6,796 nucleotides of DNA from Actinomycetes bacterium (GTDB lineage Bacteria > Actinomycetota > Actinomycetes > Streptosporangiales > Streptosporangiaceae): contig JAFACJ010000816.1 of NCBI GenBank assembly GCA_023425615.1, positions 1 to 6,796 of the forward strand, read 5' to 3'. A program made the translations under genes and the position numbers. Position 1 is the stretch's first letter; each line of letters opens with the position of its first letter. The notes under the pieces are model-generated. The model did not search any database, had not been told where the DNA came from, and saw only the letters and a list, made by a program, of their open reading frames with translations. Shown here one piece after another: positions 1 to 5,475 of this stretch.

Positions 1-584
1 TCAGCGTTCCGCGGATCCCAGTGCGAACGGGACAAGCGGCCGGCGCTGAAGCGTCTCCAACTGCGGCCCGAGGGATCGACGAACTCCAGTCGAATACCGT
101 CGAGGTCGGAAGCGGTCAGCCGTGTGCCTGGTACCTCCCGGGTCATGGAATTGAGGAGATCGCGGTCGGAGATGACGATCTGTGTGCAGGGCCTGATCGC
201 GAGGAGGTCCCACCAGACGTTGGGGTGGGGGTCGTTCAGGACGAGGCGCATTTCTATGGCGTGACTGTTCCCGTTGACGATGATTATCTGCGTGGGCTGT
301 CCCGCAACGTCTCGCCGGTAGAAGTCCACATGATCCGCGTAAGCACGGTCTTTATCGTCGCCAGCCCGTATATCGGCTTTTATCCCCAAGATCAATCCAC
401 CGATGGCCGCAGTGAACGTGACCAAGCCCGCGACGAACTTCCCGGCCTGCACCACCTTGGAGGAAGGGGCCTCGGGGTCGCCGTCAGCAGGTTCCCGGGC
501 GGAGCCGTGCATAACGGCTGATCCTGGCGTGTCCGAACTGTCAGTTCCCACATCGGCGCCAGTCGTACCCTCTACTTCCGCCAT
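1..584 (-). CDS. Unrecognised single-pass membrane protein (3' end outside window)
   Basis: I do not recognise this protein. The frame is open from an ATG at 584 through 194 codons to the window edge with no stop, so the C-terminus is missing. Residues 1-45 are acidic and rich in Ser, Thr, Gly and Asp and look disordered. About residues 49-68 form one hydrophobic helix (FVAGLVTFTAAIGGLILGI), followed by a basic/acidic linker. From about residue 98 there are alternating hydrophobic stretches (TQIIIVNGNSHAIEMRLVL, later TQIVISD and GIRLEFVDPSGRSWRRF) suggesting a beta-rich soluble domain. A GGGAGG ribosome-binding site lies 11 bases before the ATG. Codon use is mixed, like the divergent ATPase gene and unlike the helicase or transporter genes, which suggests both belong to the same accessory block. 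Membrane topology cannot be decided from the sequence. The ORF is solid; the function is unknown. Confidence 0.7.
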   Translation of the reverse strand, partial: MAEVEGTTGADVGTDSSDTPGSAVMHGSAREPADGDPEAPSSKVVQAGKFVAGLVTFTAAIGGLILGIKADIRAGDDKDRAYADHVDFYRRDVAGQPTQIIIVNGNSHAIEMRLVLNDPHPNVWWDLLAIRPCTQIVISDRDLLNSMTREVPGTRLTASDLDGIRLEFVDPSGRSWRRFSAGRLSRSHWDPRNA

Positions 585-631
585 GACGGATGACGCCTCC
601 CAACGACACGGTGCATGCGACCGTAGGAAAC

Positions 632-648
632 TCTGATTTTAGATCAGA
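632..648. promoter_or_regulatory. Perfect inverted repeat over a possible -10 box of the leftward gene
   Basis: TCTGAT-TTTAG-ATCAGA is a perfect 6-base inverted repeat with a 5-base centre, 48 bases upstream of the minus-strand gene starting at 584. Read on the minus strand it contains TAAAAT (641-636), a five-of-six match to the -10 consensus. No good -35 sits at 17 bases; TTTACA (661-656) is 14 bases away. An operator overlapping a promoter is a reasonable reading, but a chance palindrome cannot be excluded. Confidence 0.35.
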
Positions 649-812
649 CGACCAATGTAAATGCCTGTTTCGTGATGCGGCCGAGGCCAGCCGAGACCGG
701 CCGCGCCGGAACCACCGATCCGGTATGAGGGTCCTTGCGGCTTCACATGATCCTCTAGGGCTGTCTTGATTGACTCGACAAACGTGATCTTTTGCTTAAC
801 CGGCCTATCCAC

Positions 813-841
813 TTGAAAATTTGCAGGTTTCCCGCGATAAT
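813..841 (+). promoter_or_regulatory. Sigma70-type promoter of the AAA15 ATPase gene, probably giving a leaderless mRNA
   Basis: TTGAAA (813-818), a 17-base spacer and GATAAT (836-841) match the primary sigma-factor consensus at five of six positions in each box with ideal spacing. The -10 box ends 7 bases before the ATG at 849, so transcription would be expected to start at or next to that ATG. Leaderless messages of this geometry are common in actinobacteria. The promoter also rules out the upstream in-frame ATG at 792 as the main start. Confidence 0.65.
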
Positions 842-848
842 CTCGCTC

Positions 849-2198
849 ATGGAGCCTGCTGTGAGCCCTGAGTCCATGTTGATCGAGTTTCGAGCCGAGA
901 ATGTCCGATCTTTTCGCGACGGTATTGATCTGTCGTTTCTGGCGACCACGCTGGCGGAACCCGGCGTGCCGCGGGAGATCTCCTGGCGGGAAGGCGGAAA
1001 ACCGATCAATCTGCTGCCCGCGGCGGGGATCTTCGGCGCCAACGCCTCCGGGAAGAGCAATCTGCTTCGCGTCATGGATGATATGCGAGGGTATGTACTA
1101 AACTCCTTTAAGCATGGGCGGTCCGATGATGGTATTTCGCGGAGGAATTTCCTGCTCGATGGCCGATCGAAGAGCCGTCCCTCTAGATATGAAGTCGAAG
1201 TGGTACTCCATGGGATCCGGCATTCCTATGGTTTTGTGATCGACGATCGGGAGGTGCTTGAAGAATGGGCGCTCCGGTATCCTCGGGGTAAGGCGGCCAC
1301 TATATTCCACCGTCATAAGGATCGGCCCGGGGTGTCGCTGGGATCAAGGAACAGGGCTAAGGGGAACGCGGTCCAGGAGATTCTTCGTCCGAACTCGCTT
1401 TTTCTATCGGCGGCGGCGGCGGCGAACCATCCCGATCTGGTGCCACTGTACGAGTGGTTCGAGAACAATCTGTTGATCGTTGAGGCGTCCAGTCGCTCCC
1501 ACCGCTGGATGTACAGTGCGAATCTGCTCTCCCGGGAGGAGAGCAGGGATATCATTCTCGCTCTCCTCCAGGCGGCTGATCTGGGAATCACCAATGCTCG
1601 CCTGCGTAAGATCGACCCCCATCTTCTGGAGCGTTACAAGCGGGCCGCCCAGATCCTGGCGGATGGTGATCCCGATGGCTTCGATGTGGAAATTGATTTT
1701 GCCGAACTCGGGCTGGTGATGAGCCACCGGGGCTCGGAGGGAGATATCGAATTCGACGTCCAGAGCGAATCCCTGGGAACGCTGGTCTGGTTCGGTATAG
1801 TCGGACCCATGGTCTCCGCGATCGCAACGGGAAGCGTTCTTCTGGTCGATGAGATCGAAGCGAGCCTGCACCCCTCACTGGTCAATCAAATTGTACGTAC
1901 CTTCCAGGACCGGGAATCGAATCCGCGCGGTGCGCAACTGGTGTTCAGCTCCCATGAGGCGACTCTGCTGGGCGACTCCGCCGGCAACCGGATCATCGGC
2001 CGGGATCAAGTATGGTTCACCGAGAAGGGAAACGACGGAAGGTCTCGCCTCTACCCGCTCACAGACCTGAATCCACGGAAAGAAGAGGCAGTCGGTAAAC
2101 GCTATCTAGCGGGCCGCTACGGAGCGACTCCCATCATCAGTCGAGAGAAGTTCGCCGAGGTCGCATCTCATATCATGGACAGTGGCGGTGATGCGTGA
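849..2198 (+). CDS. AAA15-family (RloA-type) ATP-binding protein
   Basis: This is a 449-residue ATPase of the AAA15/ABC-SMC-like fold (COG1106 type), the class paired with nuclease-like partners in RloAB, PARIS and OLD-like modules. The N-terminus (LIEFRAENVRSFRDGIDLSF, residues 11-30) is the usual opening strand of the family. Walker A is GANASGKS (63-70), a signature-like SLGT is at 308-311, and Walker B is LLVDEIEASLHP (331-342) with Glu335 as likely catalytic base. A switch His is in FSSHEATLL (His369). All core ATPase motifs appear intact and the length is normal. I chose ATG 849 because a strong promoter lies 7 bases upstream. GTG 861, with GGAG at 851-854, and ATG 876 are alternatives. 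Its stop overlaps the next start as GTGA, implying translational coupling to the RloB-like frame. Codons are less GC-biased than in the rightward genes, consistent with transfer. Family is confident; a defence role is inferred. Confidence 0.85.
   Translation: MEPAVSPESMLIEFRAENVRSFRDGIDLSFLATTLAEPGVPREISWREGGKPINLLPAAGIFGANASGKSNLLRVMDDMRGYVLNSFKHGRSDDGISRRNFLLDGRSKSRPSRYEVEVVLHGIRHSYGFVIDDREVLEEWALRYPRGKAATIFHRHKDRPGVSLGSRNRAKGNAVQEILRPNSLFLSAAAAANHPDLVPLYEWFENNLLIVEASSRSHRWMYSANLLSREESRDIILALLQAADLGITNARLRKIDPHLLERYKRAAQILADGDPDGFDVEIDFAELGLVMSHRGSEGDIEFDVQSESLGTLVWFGIVGPMVSAIATGSVLLVDEIEASLHPSLVNQIVRTFQDRESNPRGAQLVFSSHEATLLGDSAGNRIIGRDQVWFTEKGNDGRSRLYPLTDLNPRKEEAVGKRYLAGRYGATPIISREKFAEVASHIMDSGGDA
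1408..1424 (+). repeat. CGG trinucleotide run inside the ATPase gene
   Basis: Five tandem CGG units followed by CG encode a run of five alanines (FLSAAAAANHPDL, residues 185-197 of the ATPase). Changes in copy number would keep the reading frame, so slippage here would only alter the alanine count. Confidence 0.6.
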
Positions 2199-2401
2199 GA
2201 AGAACGCCCCGAGTACGCGGAGGGCTCACCCCTCGAAGTATTACAAGTAAGGCCAAAAGGCGCGATATCCTTGTTTTCTCCGAGGGTGTTCGGACGGAAG
2301 TCGCTTATATCCAGCACTGGCATCGGATATATCGTGAGACCGCCAACGTCATCATCACGGTCATCACCGGGGATGGGGCAGCCGTGATGGCAAGGTCATG
2401 A
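2195..2401 (+). pseudogene. rloB: RloB-family protein, truncated
   Basis: The frame starts with GTG at 2195, overlapping the ATPase stop, and ends at TGA 2399-2401 after 68 codons. After a basic N-terminus it reads RRDILVFSEGVRTEVAYIQHW, which resembles the family opening of hydrophobic strand, E-G-x-x-T-E and aromatic residue seen in RloB proteins. It then continues to VIITVITGDGA, where a full protein would enter its glycine loop. RloB proteins are normally about 200 residues and have a second acidic motif (a D-x-D-like strand) and a C-terminal region; both are absent here. None of the downstream plus frames restores them. The likely explanation is a deletion or recombination that removed the 3' two thirds. 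A functional short form cannot be excluded, but loss of the second acidic site argues against nuclease activity. Family assignment is from memory of the motif, not a search. Confidence 0.6.
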
Positions 2402-2738
2402 TGCTGTTCTGCCCGGCGAAGATCGTCGGTCCGTACGCGCATCCGGACGACCCGCGGTCGGGGCCGGCTCGGGAGGAGGCGGCTCATCGCGGAGCTCCAG
2501 CAGGCGTGATCGGCCCGCGGCGGAGCCGGAGGAGCGTCTGGTAGTGCTGGATTCCCTGGCGGTCCACGTCGTGGCGACGGGCTTCGATGAGCTCCTGCAG
2601 GTGGGCGGTGTCGATCCGATCGGGCAGGGGCGCGGGGTCCCAGGACGCTATGCCCCAGGACCGGCACATGCCCTTGGCGGACGCTTCCTCCAGGAGAGCG
2701 CATGCCTCGCTCGGTTCCTCGGAGATGGGGGCGTTGGC
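2402..2738. other. Junction region without an intact gene
   Basis: This stretch joins the low-GC block to the GC-rich helicase locus. No complete gene is supported. On the plus strand a 48-codon frame (2398-2544) begins with tandem ATGs and reads MMLFCPAKIVGPYAHPDDP, then turns arginine- and alanine-rich. On the minus strand the helicase frame continues past its stop with coding-like codons (see the remnant at 2484-2738). The two overlap at 2484-2544, so at most one is real there. I see no inverted repeat, transposase or integrase. Confidence 0.5.
2484..2738 (-). pseudogene. Coding remnant in the helicase frame, after the helicase stop
   Basis: Between the helicase TAG (2741-2739) and a TGA at 2486-2484 there are 84 open codons with mostly G/C third positions and natural-looking composition. 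Part reads DRIDTAHLQELIEARRHDVD, which would make an amphipathic helix. The only ATG is internal (2669) and has no well-placed ribosome-binding site; GGAGGAAG is 14 bases away. I do not recognise the protein. The simplest reading is the 3' end of a gene whose start was lost, abutting the helicase. Because the frame is shared, an ancestral longer helicase interrupted by the TAG is also possible, but the helicase already ends in a typical basic tail. Chance is not excluded in DNA this GC-rich. Confidence 0.35.
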
Positions 2739-4160
2739 CTAGCGGGCGGTGGCCGCGCGCTTCGGGTGGCCTTGGCCGATACTGCGGGGGTTGCCTGAAC
2801 CGGAGCGGCGGCGTCGGTTCCCGTTGCCTTGGGCGGCGCGGTGCGGTGCGGGCTTGGCCGCGGGGGCGATGACCACCGGAATGCCCGAGGGGGCCTGGGC
2901 ACCGGTGATGCGGGTGAGGAGTGCCTCGCCCGCGGTGACGCGGGCCTCATGGGGGGTGATGCCGGCGGTGCGCATCATCTGGTCCACCTCGCGGCGCTGG
3001 CTGTCCAGGACCAGGGTGATGACCGTGCCGGGCTCGCCTGCGCGGGCCGTACGACCGCCGCGGTGCAGGTAGTCCTTGTGGTCGGTCGGAGGGTCGATGT
3101 TGACGACCATGTCGAGGCCGTCGATGTGGATGCCGCGGGCGGCCACGTTGGTGGCGACCAGCACGTTGACCTCGCCGGTGCGGAACCGCTCCAGCGTTCG
3201 GTTGCGCTGCGGCTGGGATTTGCCGCCGTGCAGAGCCGCGGCGCGGACACCGCTGGACAGCAGCTTCTTGGTGAGGCGGTCGGCGGCGTGCTTCATGCCG
3301 ACGAACATGATGGTGCGCCCGTCACGGGCGGCGATGTGGACGGTGGCCTCCAGCTTGCCGGCGTCCGAGACGTGCAGCAGATGGTGTTCCATCGTGGTGA
3401 CCGCGCCGGCGGACGGATCCACCGAGTGGGCGACCGGGTCCTTGAGGAACCGCCGGACCAGCCGGTCGACGTTGCGGTCGAGGGTGGCCGAGAACAGCAT
3501 CCGCTGCCCGCCGGGCTCGACCTGGTCGAGCAGCCGGGTCACCTGCGGCAGGAAGCCCATGTCGGCCATCTGGTCGGCCTCGTCCAGCACCGTGATGCCG
3601 ACCTGGTCGAGCCGTACGGCGCCGCGGTCGATCAGGTCGGCGAGCCGGCCGGGGGTCGCGATGACGACCTCGCAGCCCCGCTTGACCGAGGAGGCCTGAC
3701 GGCCGATGGGCATTCCGCCCACGAGGGTGGTGAGGCGGATCCGCACGGCGTCGGCGTACGGGGTGAGCGCATCGGTGACCTGCTGGGCGAGTTCGCGGGT
3801 CGGCACCAGCACCAAGGCCAGCGGCTTGCCGGGTTCGGCCCGCTTCCCGGCGATCCGAGAGAGCACGGCGAGCCCGAAGGCGAGCGTCTTTCCGGAGCCG
3901 GTACGGCCCCGGCCGAGCACGTCACGGCCGGCGAGCGCGTTGGGCAGCGCCGCGGCCTGGATCGGGAACGGCACGGTCAGGCCCTGCGCCGCGAGGGTGG
4001 CCAGCAGCGGGGCAGGCAGGTCCATCACGGCGAACTCTTCGACCGGCGGAAGCGCGGGCACAGTGCTGACCGGCATCGCGAATTCATCGTGCCGGGCGGC
4101 GGGCCCGGTCCTGGGGGAGGCGTTCGGGCGGCGCGGTCTACGCCGGGGCGCACGGGTCAT
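2739..4160 (-). CDS. DEAD-box ATP-dependent RNA helicase
   Basis: This 473-residue protein unwinds RNA duplexes using ATP; relatives act in cold adaptation, ribosome assembly and mRNA decay. All core motifs are present: Q motif with Phe43 and PFPIQ (64-68), motif I GRGRTGSGKT (83-92), PTRELA (120-125), GG (148-149), TPGR (169-172), DEAD (193-196) and SAT (224-226). The second RecA domain has IMFVG (284-288), ATNVAARGIHIDGLD (336-350) and HRGGRTARAG (366-375). Arginine-rich tails at both ends (about 1-20 and 440-473) probably add non-specific RNA binding. The overall pattern is RhlE-like. ATG 4160 is supported by GAGGAAGG 8 bases upstream. It lies 122 bases downstream of a cold-shock gene on the same strand, a familiar actinobacterial pairing, with a hairpin between them. 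No clear promoter was seen between the two, so read-through from the cold-shock promoter is likely. Confidence 0.95.
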   Translation of the reverse strand: MTRAPRRRPRRPNASPRTGPAARHDEFAMPVSTVPALPPVEEFAVMDLPAPLLATLAAQGLTVPFPIQAAALPNALAGRDVLGRGRTGSGKTLAFGLAVLSRIAGKRAEPGKPLALVLVPTRELAQQVTDALTPYADAVRIRLTTLVGGMPIGRQASSVKRGCEVVIATPGRLADLIDRGAVRLDQVGITVLDEADQMADMGFLPQVTRLLDQVEPGGQRMLFSATLDRNVDRLVRRFLKDPVAHSVDPSAGAVTTMEHHLLHVSDAGKLEATVHIAARDGRTIMFVGMKHAADRLTKKLLSSGVRAAALHGGKSQPQRNRTLERFRTGEVNVLVATNVAARGIHIDGLDMVVNIDPPTDHKDYLHRGGRTARAGEPGTVITLVLDSQRREVDQMMRTAGITPHEARVTAGEALLTRITGAQAPSGIPVVIAPAAKPAPHRAAQGNGNRRRRSGSGNPRSIGQGHPKRAATAR

Positions 4161-4168
4161 GGGATCGA

Positions 4169-4196
4169 CCTTCCTCGAAGCGGCACGTATCGAGGA
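4169..4196 (-). promoter_or_regulatory. Hairpin that can sequester the helicase ribosome-binding site
   Basis: On the minus-strand RNA, UCCUCGA (4196-4190) can pair perfectly with UCGAGGA (4178-4172) across an 11-base loop. The 3' arm overlaps the GAGGAAGG ribosome-binding site (4176-4169) that serves ATG 4160. Seven base pairs would partly hide the site. The pairing is seen directly; a regulatory effect is inference. Since any Shine-Dalgarno has a fair chance of a nearby CUCC, the support is moderate. Confidence 0.4.
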
Positions 4197-4237
4197 GACG
4201 AACCCAAGTACGAACCAGAATGGAATAGACAGCCGAC

Positions 4238-4268
4238 GGGGGCCCGAATCACAAGAGTTCGAGCCCCC
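4238..4268 (-). terminator. Strong hairpin between cold-shock gene and helicase
   Basis: Starting 14 bases after the cold-shock stop codon, the minus-strand RNA can form an 11-pair stem (GGGGGCUCGAA with UUCGGGCCCCC, including one G-U pair) around a 9-base loop. There is no U tract after it. In GC-rich actinobacteria such hairpins act as terminators or as processing barriers that protect the upstream message. It would give more cold-shock mRNA than helicase mRNA if partly leaky. Confidence 0.7.
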
Positions 4269-4282
4269 GCGGGGTGCGGCTA

Positions 4283-4486
4283 TCAGGCGGAAACGATGTT
4301 CTCGGCCTGCGGGCCCTTCTGGCCCTGGGTGATGTCGAAGGAGACCTTCTGGCCCTCCTGCAACTCACGGTAGCCCTGGGAGGCGATGTTCGAGTAGTGG
4401 GCGAAGACGTCGGCGCCGCCGCCGTCCTGCTCGATGAAGCCGAAGCCCTTTTCTGCGTTGAACCACTTCACGGTGCCGGTAGCCAT
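4283..4486 (-). CDS. cspA: Cold-shock protein (CspA family)
   Basis: A 67-residue single cold-shock domain, a five-stranded OB-fold that binds single-stranded RNA and DNA and acts as an RNA chaperone. It starts [20 protein letters not shown], containing RNP1 (KGFGFI, 13-18), and RNP2 is VFAHY (27-31). The C-terminal GPQAENI is typical of actinobacterial members, and the length is exactly that of the family. ATG 4486 is chosen because the domain begins there and GGAGA lies about 8 bases upstream; longer in-frame starts would add a non-homologous extension. Downstream on the same strand is the DEAD-box helicase, so the two probably cooperate in resolving RNA structure. Whether it is cold-induced or constitutive cannot be told from the protein. 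Confidence 0.97.
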   Translation of the reverse strand: MATGTVKWFNAEKGFGFIEQDGGGADVFAHYSNIASQGYRELQEGQKVSFDITQGQKGPQAENIVSA

Positions 4487-4495
4487 GTTGGAAAT

Positions 4496-4536
4496 CTCCT
4501 CTGGAGGCATGCGTCGAGCCCGCACTTCACGGGCTC
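4496..4536 (-). promoter_or_regulatory. Structured leader of the cold-shock gene
   Basis: The leader carries a perfect 7-base inverted repeat, GAGCCCG and CGGGCTC around a 7-base loop (4516-4536). Just downstream on the RNA is a small CUCC-AGA-GGAG element (4506-4496) in which the ribosome-binding site itself forms the 3' arm. Cold-shock genes often have structured, regulatory leaders, so this fits. No match to a named riboswitch or cold box is claimed. Confidence 0.45.
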
Positions 4537-4547
4537 CCGAGCTGCCG

Positions 4548-4576
4548 AAATGACCCCCACAGGAAGCACCTGTCAA
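4548..4576 (-). promoter_or_regulatory. Candidate cold-shock gene promoter
   Basis: A perfect -35 consensus TTGACA (4576-4571) is followed after 17 bases by TCATTT (4553-4548), a poor -10. It would give a leader of roughly 55 bases containing the 4516-4536 hairpin. A second possibility further upstream is TTGTAG (4654-4649 approximately), 18 bases, then TAAACT, which would give a longer leader of about 125 bases. The sequence does not decide between them. Confidence 0.35.
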
Positions 4577-4582
4577 ACAAAA

Positions 4583-4618
4583 ATGCGCCACCGCTAGCCA
4601 GATACCTGCGGGGCGCAT
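4583..4618. repeat. Inverted repeat ATGCGCC / GGCGCAT
   Basis: Perfect 7-base arms at 4583-4589 and 4612-4618 are separated by 22 bases, just upstream of the cold-shock TTGACA box. It could be a protein-binding site or, if transcription starts further upstream, a stem in the leader. Significance is uncertain. Confidence 0.3.
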
Positions 4619-4638
4619 AAGAAAAGTTTATGGGAACC

Positions 4639-4656
4639 ACAACTACAACTACAATG
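4639..4656. repeat. Short ACAACT tandem repeat
   Basis: ACAACT, ACAACT, ACAATG are three adjacent 6-base units, the last imperfect, in the AT-richer gap between the divergent cold-shock and DUF4328 genes. It may be a chance low-complexity run. Confidence 0.3.
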
Positions 4657-4773
4657 GACTGTAACATCCGGCTTCACAAAAAGCAACCGAGACGACCGCA
4701 GCCACCCCGAACCCGCGATCGTTCAAAGGGAGGACCCTGGTCCGGGTGGTCATCGTCTGATAGACCCTCCGGC

Positions 4774-5460
4774 ATGACTCCCCCCATGCCCGCGCCGACG
4801 CGGTATCCAGCGATCCGTCCCATCGAAACGCTCAGCCGGGTGACGGTGGGGGTGCTGGCGCTGGCCGCGGTGCCCTTCGGGATCGAGGTGATCTCGTCGG
4901 TCTCCTGGCTGGCGGTGAGCCGCGGGCTGCACGGTGATCTGGCGAACCTCGGCGAGACCGAGGCGCGGGTCCTCGACGGTCTGGACGCGGTCGCGGTGTT
5001 CGGCGGGGCGCTCACCTGGCTGGCCGCCGCCGTGGTCTTCATCGTCTGGCTCTTCCGGGCCCGCGGCAACGTCGATGCCTTCGACCGCTACATCCAGAGA
5101 TGGGGCAGGCCCTGGCTGTTCTTCGGGTGGATCGTCCCGTTCGCCAATCTGGTGATCCCCCGGCGGATCATCGGCGACCTCTGGATCGGCGGCAACCCCG
5201 GCGATGAGAACGCGCGGCGGCACGGGTCAACGCCGCTGATCGACTGGTGGTGGGGGTTCTTCCTGTTCTCCTGGTTCATGAGCATGGTCTACGGGAAGCT
5301 GGAGCCGCAGAACGCCGGGGACTTCGACCAGCAGGCCTATGTCGGGGTCATCGACGGCGCGGTCGGCGTCATCGCGGCGGTCCTGGCCGCGCGGATCGTC
5401 CTCGGGATCGACCGGGGGCTGCGGGAGCAGGCGGCAGGGCTCGCCTCTCAGCCGGGCTGA
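4774..5460 (+). CDS. DUF4328-family membrane protein
   Basis: A 228-residue integral membrane protein of unknown function. Five hydrophobic segments are visible at about 23-47, 72-95, 113-130, 153-172 and 190-211. The diagnostic part is the hydrophilic loop RARGNVDAFDRY (96-107) followed by RWGRPWLFFGWIVPFANLVI (109-128) and PRRIIGDLW (129-137). A tryptophan-rich IDWWWGFFLFSWF segment follows (156-168). These fit the DUF4328 pattern common in actinobacteria. ATG 4774 is chosen because hydrophobic, family-like sequence begins soon after. The open frame extends back to 4630 but that extension is low-complexity, with a TTTTTT run and basic and proline residues, and looks untranslated. There is no ribosome-binding site near 4774 (GGGAGG at 4728-4733 is 40 bases away), so a leaderless start is possible; ATG 4786 is an alternative. 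It converges with the ABC operon, leaving only 15 bases between stops. Confidence 0.85.
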   Translation: MTPPMPAPTRYPAIRPIETLSRVTVGVLALAAVPFGIEVISSVSWLAVSRGLHGDLANLGETEARVLDGLDAVAVFGGALTWLAAAVVFIVWLFRARGNVDAFDRYIQRWGRPWLFFGWIVPFANLVIPRRIIGDLWIGGNPGDENARRHGSTPLIDWWWGFFLFSWFMSMVYGKLEPQNAGDFDQQAYVGVIDGAVGVIAAVLAARIVLGIDRGLREQAAGLASQPG

Positions 5461-5463
5461 GGG
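5445..5463. terminator. Palindrome at the DUF4328 stop, possible weak terminator
   Basis: CTCAGCC-G-GGCTGAG (5447-5461) is a perfect 7-base inverted repeat spanning the TGA stop, in the 15-base gap between two convergent genes. With the tight centre the realistic stem is about 5 pairs plus a CCGGG loop. There is no T tract. It is the only structure available to separate the two transcription units. Confidence 0.3.
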
Positions 5464-5475
5464 ACGCGGCGCCGT

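Noticed and set aside
1..213. Minus-strand 70-codon frame ending exactly at the window edge
   Set aside because: It is Arg/Pro-rich shadow sequence. Another minus frame is open through the whole of 584-1 with a ribosome-binding site and a membrane helix.
792..848. ATG 792 as start of the AAA15 ATPase
   Set aside because: A strong promoter (813-841) lies downstream of it, there is no ribosome-binding site, and the added residues are not family-like.
2305..2703. Minus-strand 132-codon frame over the junction
   Set aside because: Its composition is Arg/Pro/Ser-rich and it runs antisense through the RloB-like sequence. The neighbouring minus frame at 2484-2738 looks more like coding sequence.
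4238..4268. tRNA T-arm-like GAGTTCGAGCCC
   Set aside because: It is the 3' arm of a hairpin between two genes. No acceptor, D or anticodon stems can be built around it.
2829..4373. Long plus-strand open frame of 514 codons
   Set aside because: It is the antisense shadow of the DEAD-box helicase and part of the cold-shock gene: very rich in Gly, Val, Asp, Arg and His with no domain, while the opposite strand has every helicase motif.
4487..4618. Longer cold-shock protein starting at 4618
   Set aside because: The 44 extra residues have no relation to the domain and would erase the clear ribosome-binding site before ATG 4486. Cold-shock proteins are about 67 residues.
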